64,000 nucleotides of DNA. Origin: Maratus speciosus. Taxonomy: Eukaryota; Arthropoda; Arachnida; Araneae; Salticidae. Within the stretch, counting starts at the first letter, position 1. Every line of letters starts with the position of its first letter. Position numbers and translations under genes: made by a program. This document shows positions 57,896-64,000 of the stretch, in pieces. The stretch covers positions 271,096,411-271,160,410 of the forward strand of contig OZ010786.1 of the NCBI GenBank assembly GCA_963932465.1. The letters are read 5' to 3'. A model generated the notes under the pieces. The model saw only the letters and a program-made list of their open reading frames with translations, made no database searches and had not been told where the DNA came from.

Positions 57896-58427
57896 AGGTG
57901 CGTTCGTAATTATATAAATACGTAGCACCTATAGTCGTCGTTCAGTCCGTCCGTCTGTCCGTCCGCATGTAACAGAACAAAAACTACCCAACCGAATGGT
58001 TTGAAATTTTAAACATATGATTGTTGCGAAAAGTTTGTCGAGCTATTTCAAATTTTATGAAAATCGGATGTATAGTTTAATTACAGGGACTGTCAAAAGT
58101 TTTTCTTTACATTACGGCCAATGGGAAAAATTATTGCAATTGCATTTTAATGATGTTACAGCCTTCCGAATGGTCTGAAATTTTAAATATATATTTGTTG
58201 TAAAATTTTATCGAGCCATTTCAAATTTTATGAAAATCGGATGTATAGTTTAATGACAGGGACAGTCAAAAGTGTTCCGTTACATTACGGGGAATGGGAA
58301 AAAAATATTGGAAGTGCATTTTGATGATGTTACAGACTATGCACTTGTGAAGTGCAAAAAATATACATTCAGTACAATACGGGGTGCAAAAAATAATTAT
58401 AAAACTAGTTATAGTACGAACGCACCT
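57896..58427. mobile_element. 532-bp element with 13-bp perfect TIRs and an internal tandem duplication
   Basis: AGGTGCGTTCGTA at the left and its exact complement at the right define the ends. Inside are a GTCCGTCCGTCTGTCCGTCC tract (57945-57965) and two 174-bp tandem units beginning CCGAATGG (57992 and 58166) with ATTTTATGAAAATCGGATGTATAG. The flanks (CATTTTT left, CATTTGCC right) do not give a clean target duplication. The opposite-strand frames 58266-58511 are artefacts. Confidence 0.7.
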
Positions 58428-58511
58428 CATTTGCCATGTTTGACGAGTAATTTCCAACTTGTTTATTTTGGATTCAATTTATTCATCGCTAGAAGTTCAA
58501 AAATATATTAA

Positions 58512-59178
58512 GGGGACAAGAAATCTTCAAACTCATTATTTTATATATATTTTTTAATTGCACCTTAAATACTATTCAAGGGAACGTGAAGCCTGTATGA
58601 GTTATGACATATATTTATCACACAAGGAATTAAAAAAATATATTTTTGGAGAAAAATAAGGGATTTTCCTGGATATTTTAAGCGTTATGAAGAACTTTCA
58701 AAATGTCCCAGCCTCACTCCATTCCAGTTAAGATCCCCAATACTGTTTATGCTAATTTGATTTACATGTACAAATAAAACTGCGCATCGAATTTTATCTA
58801 TTTGAATATAAAGGTAAGAAAAAAAAATCTAAATTTTATGAAATTTTCACGATTTTCGCATCATATTTCTGCACTTAACTACATTTAACTTTTCCAATTT
58901 TTTAGTTGTAGTTTAGTAATTATTATTGCACAGTTTTATTTTTATATGTAAGCCAAACTAGAATAAAACATATTGGTGATATTAATTGATATGGAGTGGG
59001 GTTGGGACATTTTGAAAATTCTTGATAATACTTAAAATATTCAAGAAAATTCTGTATTTCTCCAAAAAATGTTTTTTTTTTTTTTTAATTTCTTGTGCGA
59101 TAAATTTATGCCATATTTCATATAGTGTGTTTTTTAATAGTGCAATTAAAAAAAAGGGTTTGAAGGTTTCTTGTCCCC
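58512..59178. mobile_element. 667-bp palindromic TTAA MITE (GGGGACAAGAAA ends)
   Basis: TTAA (58508-58511 and 59179-59182) flanks ends GGGGACAAGAAATCTTCAAA and TTTGAAGGTTTCTTGTCCCC, which differ by one base. The arms extend through most of the length (TTGCACCTTAAATACTATTC, ATTTATCACACAAGGAATTAA, TTTTCAAAATGTCCCA and complements). It is related to the element at 50480-51121 but more diverged between arms, so probably older. The minus frame 58982-59233 is a by-product. Confidence 0.9.
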
Positions 59179-59182
59179 TTAA

Positions 59183-60459
59183 ATGAGGAAAGGACTTTTG
59201 AGAACACAAAAAGTAACATTTTGAGGCAACCAACTTATTTCTAAAATGAAGGTAGTGTTTTTTTTTTATCTATTTGTAATGCAACCATCCTAAACTTTTT
59301 CTTAAAGTTAAACGTGTAGCAATTAGTTAAAAAATTCCTATGATAGATTAGGGTCCTGATTTATAGTTCACAGTTATTTAATTTAGCTTAATGGGGTGTG
59401 TCCGTTATTGGTTCCCGGAATTTCGATTCTCCAGTCTCCGACCGAGGAGTAAGTAATTGGTTAAATTAAAGAAAATTGAAATCTGTTATTTGACTTGTTT
59501 AAAAAACATAATAATAAATTAAATTTATCTTGTAGTAGACAAAATTAAATTTTTTCTTCTACCAGCGTCTGACTCTTATTGGTGTATAAATGTCAGTTAT
59601 TGGATGCCTGAATTAATAAAAATTTGACACATAAAAAAGAGACGCATGTATCTGTAGTATAATACCATATAATACCATAAGGTTTAAGTAGCATTTTTAT
59701 GATAAGGATCACAGTATTTTTAAAGAATAAATTCCTTGAAATAACATTTTTTCAAATGGAGTGTCAGACACTGGTTCCCTTTGTGTCAGTTATTGGTTTT
59801 TAGAAATAGGTTTTGTTTCAGTTACTGACGTTATTGACCATATTTATGAAAAAATTAATTTTTAACTATACAATGCGTAACTTTTCTGAATTTTGTCAAG
59901 AATAATACTTTATTGTATCTCTACTATCCTTTCAAAAAAGAAATAAAGTCATAAAATGGATTCAAAATTTTGCAATAGTGATTTGAACTTGAAAGAATCG
60001 TGTCATTTACAGGGGATTTTAACCTATATATTTACCCGTAAATGTTAAAATCGAAATAAAATTGTAACATAATTTACTATGTTCGGAAAACATTTAATGG
60101 TGGAAATTATGTCATGTTTAAAACAACACGTGCATTTTCATGCGAAGCATATTTTAATGATAAAAGGAACGCTGATAACAGTACATAAATGGACGTTTTA
60201 GGTGAAAACGTTATCGTTCAGAAGAAACATATTTTTTATTCAATTCTTATTTTATAGATTATTTGAAACATTTATCTATTTTCATGTAATATAATTAGAA
60301 AATTTTTGTTTCTTGTTGCCGTATTTTCAGAAGAAACTCCGCAAAAGTAAATATTATTTGATATGAATACATAATTTCTGAGGTTTAATTATATGTTTTT
60401 TACGTATGAAAGTCCATCTATATTCAGCATATTGCATGCATTTGCATTTATGAATCATG
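59183..60459. other. AT-rich stretch with short TTATTGG.T(T)CC repeats
   Basis: Phrases like GT(C/T)(A/C)GTTATTGGTT and CACTGGTTCCC recur between 59400 and 59830, suggesting an old repeat. No gene was recognised. Confidence 0.4.
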
Positions 60460-60461
60460 TA

Positions 60462-61623
60462 CCGTCAATTGGGGTAATTTTGGCCAATTAAGGGTAACTT
60501 TGATCCAAGAGAAAAAAAAATATCAAATCTGCTATATTATCTACATTGCTTATGTTATCGACAAGGTTTTGGCCTCAAAACATACGTGGTAGCATTAGCT
60601 TGAGGCTCGTAGGGCATTGTACCTCATTTAGTATAGATCAAGGCGAATGTAGGATTATGCGTTGTTTTTCCTGAGATAAAAAATAAAAGAATTTTTCTAA
60701 GTTCGGGTAACTTTGGCCCAACATTTAGGGTAACATTGACCTAACCAATTAATTATCATTTAAAGTTTTCTATTACTTCCTGTCAATGCATAAAAAATGT
60801 TTTTTAAAAGGAGCTTTTTCTAATTTTGTTGAATTTAAACACTGATGTTTTTGAGATAATGTTTTCGATTATTTTTGTTATACTTATGAAAATAGTCATT
60901 TCTGCTAATACAAACAATAATTTTGCTTGAAATTCATCCAGTGTATTGGTACCAATTGAACCAAACAAGAAAGCAATTCACAAAGATGACTGTAAAGTTG
61001 GGAATTTTGTACTTGTGCTGTTAAATGACAATATCTATCCTGGAAGGAATACATTAAAATCAAAGGAGGCTTGTGTTGTTGACTTCATTGAAAAGAAATT
61101 AAAGTATTGGCGTTGGCCACAGCAACCGGACTCGATGGTGTATGAATGGAATGATATTGATGAAAAAATTAGTCCGCCTGAACTCCTGCCTAAGAGAAAC
61201 CAGTATTCAGTCCCACACATGGACAATCTACGTTAAGCAATATTTATGAATTAATAATAACTTGATAATTTATTTTATTAAAATATATGCTAATTTATTG
61301 CCTTTTTACATGTTTGTACTTCTTACTGTCTATACCCCGTCTTTTTCAATAGGGTAATATTGGTCCATATCATGTTGTGAGCCCTATAATGTTCGTTTTA
61401 ACACATCGTCCAATGTTGCCCCATTTCAAGATGAGATTGGACTAAAACTTTCAAAAACAACTTTGTTAAAAAAAATCAGTGACAAATTTATGATAAGGGG
61501 TTCTATATGTTCTTAGCAAACAAAAAATTAATATGATATTCATTTTTTTTAAATAAGAGAATGGTGATGCTGAATTTGTCATGAAACAGAGAAATTTCAG
61601 CCAAACTTACCCCCAGTTGACAG
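60462..61623 (+). mobile_element. 1,162-bp TA-flanked DNA transposon remnant with GGGTAACTTTGG subterminal repeats
   Basis: TA (60460-60461 and 61624-61625) flanks ends CCGTCAATTGGGGTAATTTT and the right-end complement CTGTCAACTGGGGGTAAGTTT. Extra copies of GGGTAACTTTGG(CC/TC) or close variants lie at about 60490, 60706, 60729 and 61352, as in subterminal transposase-binding repeats. The only coding remnant is the C-terminal-like frame at 60946-61236. A TA target and this layout fit the Tc1/mariner-pogo superfamily. The bulk of the transposase has been deleted. Confidence 0.78.
60946..61236 (+). pseudogene. Transposase C-terminal remnant (96 aa), no catalytic domain
   Basis: The frame contains DDCKVGNFVLVLLND, a ...VVDFIEKKLKYWRWPQQPDS stretch and NDIDEKISPPELLPKRNQYS. 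The pattern of a beta-rich VGxFVLV segment followed by KYWxWPxxxDxxxYxWxDI and PP resembles the tail that follows the DDE domain in pogo-like transposases. I assign it from memory of the motif, not from a search. The start codon may be incidental, because the upstream bases (TTCATCCAG) could also be an exon edge or a deletion junction. Its position inside a TIR-bounded element supports a transposon origin. It is unlikely to be active alone. Confidence 0.55.
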
Positions 61624-61625
61624 TA

Positions 61626-62024
61626 CGTTTAAAGCTTCGAAAATGTCGTCATATTTAAAAGGAAACTTCCAACAAACTTAAATATTTTCCGAAAATTAAA
61701 CGTTTTATTACGATTAAACAATATGGCGTAAATTCTAAAGAAAAATTATTAATAGTTCCTTTTTGCCAGCTTTTTCTTTTTTTTCTGGAGGGGAGAATTG
61801 GTAGCAACATTTTATTAAATTAAAAGTTTAATTGCTTATTTAACTCTCTGGGTCCATTTCTTAAAAAAATATTTATATTCAAATGGCTGTTGTGTTTCTA
61901 CATTTGCAGCCATTGTTTTCTTCTATTAAAAACGGAGCTGGTTAGCTTATTTTAAGAGACCGGGATGTGTGGATGGAGGGCTTTAGGTTGGTTTGGAATG
62001 GTTTAGCTCGTACAGGACCTAGTC

Positions 62025-62027
<3 letters not shown>
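61626..62027. other. AT-rich stretch ending in a GC-richer segment before a poly-A tract
   Basis: At 61950-62020 a GGTTGGTTTGGAATGGTT-like segment leads directly into the poly-A tract, as at the 3' end of a retroposon. No body or target duplication was identified. Confidence 0.35.

Positions 62028-62069
<42 letters not shown>
62028..62069. repeat. Poly-A tract (42 nt)
   Basis: This is an uninterrupted A-run, with the 41697-41739 T-run among the longest in the window. It may be a retroposon tail. Confidence 0.9.
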
Positions 62070-62070
<1 letters not shown>

Positions 62071-63260
62071 ATAAAAAGTAAGTAAGTTTAGCTAGAGTTT
62101 TCAAACAATCATTAAAAAGTGCATTTTTTCTTATTCGATGATGTAAAAATTGAATCTTTTCGATGTCTATATGCTACAACGCATAGAGCTAAAGCCATTA
62201 AAGCTAAAGCCATAGTGCCGTTGCCATCAAAATAACGTCCAAAAATGAGCTCTTAATTTTAGAAGATGACAGAAAAGTCCTTAGTGAATGAAAAAGTAAA
62301 AAAATATGTATAAATTTTCATTATGACATTGAGAAAAAAATCGATTAAATTTCAAAATTACTTCACCGTAATCGATTACTAGAATACCCAAAATCAATTT
62401 ATTCTTCTAAGCGTAAAGCATTATTTGTATGAAACTATTACATTCGCAGCGAAACTTCCTAATTCATCGTCCTTTTCTTTTTCGCTGTAAATTTTTCAGG
62501 CGAAAATGGGATGCTAACTAATGATTGAATATATTAATAACAGATTTCTTTATGAAATGCTCACTACATGGTACATAATTTAATTGCCATATTAGCTGAA
62601 TATAAATAATCTAATTTATAATAATTATTAACATTTTCAGTTAATCTAGGAAGGATTCTTCTTTTATTTAAAAAATAATCGCTGATATTTCATATTTTTA
62701 ATTAAGTTCATGAATAAATAAAATACTCCTGATAAATTTAATGGAATTGGATGAAAGAAAAATATTTTAAATATTTAGTAACTATTGCTGCAGTGAAAAA
62801 AAAAAAATCTAAAACGTAACATGTGAAATCAAATGATCATTTTTTAGATAAATAATAGTTCTTTTATATATTTTTTTCTTTTTCCTATTAAAAAGATAAG
62901 CGGTGAAATTCCGAAATCCTTCAACTAAAATCTATTACTTGCATACCAAAATTAATTTCCTCTCCTAAATGCAAAGAGTTATTTATGTGAAACAATTAAA
63001 TTTGAAGTGAAGCTTTTTCTATCATCTTAATTTTTTTCGCTGTAGTTTTTTACAAATGAAAAGTGATGCTAAAAAACTAGGTCGACATAATGTTATTTTT
63101 TAGTTTACTGCATGCACTTTTATGACTAAGAAATAAATTATTTTGAATTGACTTATGATTGAATCTATTAAAAGTCATAACAAATTGCTTGATAAAATGT
63201 TTGCTATATAGTACATTGTGTCACATGCATATTTAGTGGAAATTCTTTTTTATTACTTAA

Positions 63261-64000
63261 ACGAGATAGAGCTGTGGATTGGCGACAAAATTTTATATCT
63301 GCTTTATGCTTTTTGATTCCGTCTTTCAGTTTTCTTTTGTCATTCCTATGTATTCCATTATTCTATTGCTGTCATTTATAAAAGGAACGGCATATACACC
63401 AGCTAATTCAACTTTCGTTGTTGGATCTATAATGGATTGTCCAATTAAAAAATAAAGTAAATTAAATCGAATGGATATATTTTGAATGACTATACCATGC
63501 ATTGTATTGTTAACAGTTAATTAGATTTATTCTAACGTCTACTAGCATATTTTCACTGGTCTTGACATAGAAAACTATTTAACTACCTAGTTGTGGTTAC
63601 TATTCAATGCAGAAGTATAGAAAAATGACTATATATCGTTATGCGTTTCTTCGGAAAACTTCCCCATATTGTTATAGAGTTTGATCATTGTTTAGCTTGA
63701 TCTTCTACTATTAAGATCACAGAATTGCGAATTTATTTATTTCATAAATTGATTTCCACCCTATTTTCAGTTTTCTTCTTAATGATTTTCGTATATAAGT
63801 ATTTCTTAAACATCATTTAGTCAGAATAAAAAACGGAAAAAAAATAAATTAAAATACAGTTTCGAGCATATTCTAATGCAAAATACCTTTAACCAATTCA
63901 ATTTAACTTGATATAATCCCATGTTCATTATGAAAGGAAAATCTGTTTTTCTGTTGACAGATTTCAGACGAGTGCTAAAGTGCTGTATCTTGTGGTTAAC
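63261..64000. other. AT-rich window end, nothing recognised
   Basis: This follows the last recognisable blocks of the long-unit array. No long frame or inverted repeat was seen. Confidence 0.4.

Larger units (their letters stand above)
46940..63260 (+). repeat. Decayed long-unit tandem array (about 1.2-1.3 kb units, at least seven copies)
   Basis: The anchor segment CCAAAATTAATTTCC..., GCGTAAAGCGTTATTTAT and GAAACAATTAAATTCG recurs, all in plus orientation, near 47110, 51318, 54030, 55925, 57237, 62410 and 62970. Each anchor is preceded by ACATATAAAT.TTGATCATGACATTAAAAA and GTGAAATTCCGAAAT. Each is followed by GATGCTAATAAAAATAG, TTTTTACTGAATT and ACACAATAACA-like blocks. The shortest uninterrupted spacing with apparently full content is about 1.3 kb (55925 to 57237). 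Larger gaps contain the insertions listed separately. Same orientation and shared order of blocks indicate tandem duplication followed by decay. Non-coding. Confidence 0.7.

Overview
This window is animal nuclear DNA, most likely from an arthropod. It is strongly AT-rich and full of transposon remnants. It holds one long retrotransposon reading frame, tRNA-derived SINEs, and many short terminal-inverted-repeat (TIR) elements. The SINE heads and the Copia lineage look spider-like to me, but that is an impression that only a database search could confirm. I recognise no host protein-coding gene. Apart from one Copia element and two transposase remnants, I could assign no open frame to a protein family. 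Unrecognised exons of a long-intron gene cannot be excluded.

Region 1-9.5 kb: a nearly complete Copia/Ty1-type LTR retrotransposon lies on the minus strand (2082-7332). It has 572-bp LTRs that differ at 5 sites by my reading, and a perfect 5-bp target duplication. Its gag-pol frame is broken twice: a 1-nt frameshift in an A-run just after the integrase catalytic Glu, and a TGA near the end of RNase H. The protease motif has ESG in place of DSG. Next come a small TTAA-flanked element, a tRNA-derived SINE with a 14-bp target duplication, a perfect 18-bp hairpin, and a tRNA-like Pol III unit with an abnormal anticodon loop.

Region 10-32 kb: a dispersed repeat (10.5-11.47 kb) has an inverted relative at 29.5-31.3 kb. 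One copy carries a 264-bp MITE whose empty site is preserved in the other. There is a second SINE with an 18-bp target duplication, a foldback element of about 1.06 kb, TTAA-flanked MITEs (16.5, 24.3 and 29.2 kb), other foldback MITEs, and a block of GC-rich GGCCCGG motifs (26.0-27.4 kb).

Region 32-46 kb: a large imperfect palindrome, an array of about 160-bp repeats, two direct copies of a 0.8-1.2 kb repeat (one with a nested MITE), a hAT-type element, a Tc1/mariner-superfamily (pogo-like by TIR) element inside a TA microsatellite, and an internally deleted mariner-like transposon whose transposase keeps both ends but has lost the catalytic core.

Region 46-64 kb: at least seven diverged copies of one long repeat unit (about 1.2-1.3 kb where uninterrupted) lie in the same orientation. 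They look like a decaying long-unit tandem array. Part of a unit has been amplified into a 272-bp higher-order repeat. The array is interrupted by long palindromic TTAA MITEs, a head-to-head inverted repeat array, a 62-63-bp minisatellite, and a TA-flanked DNA transposon with a transposase C-terminal remnant.

The elements do not form a pathway. They record successive insertions, and nesting gives their relative ages.
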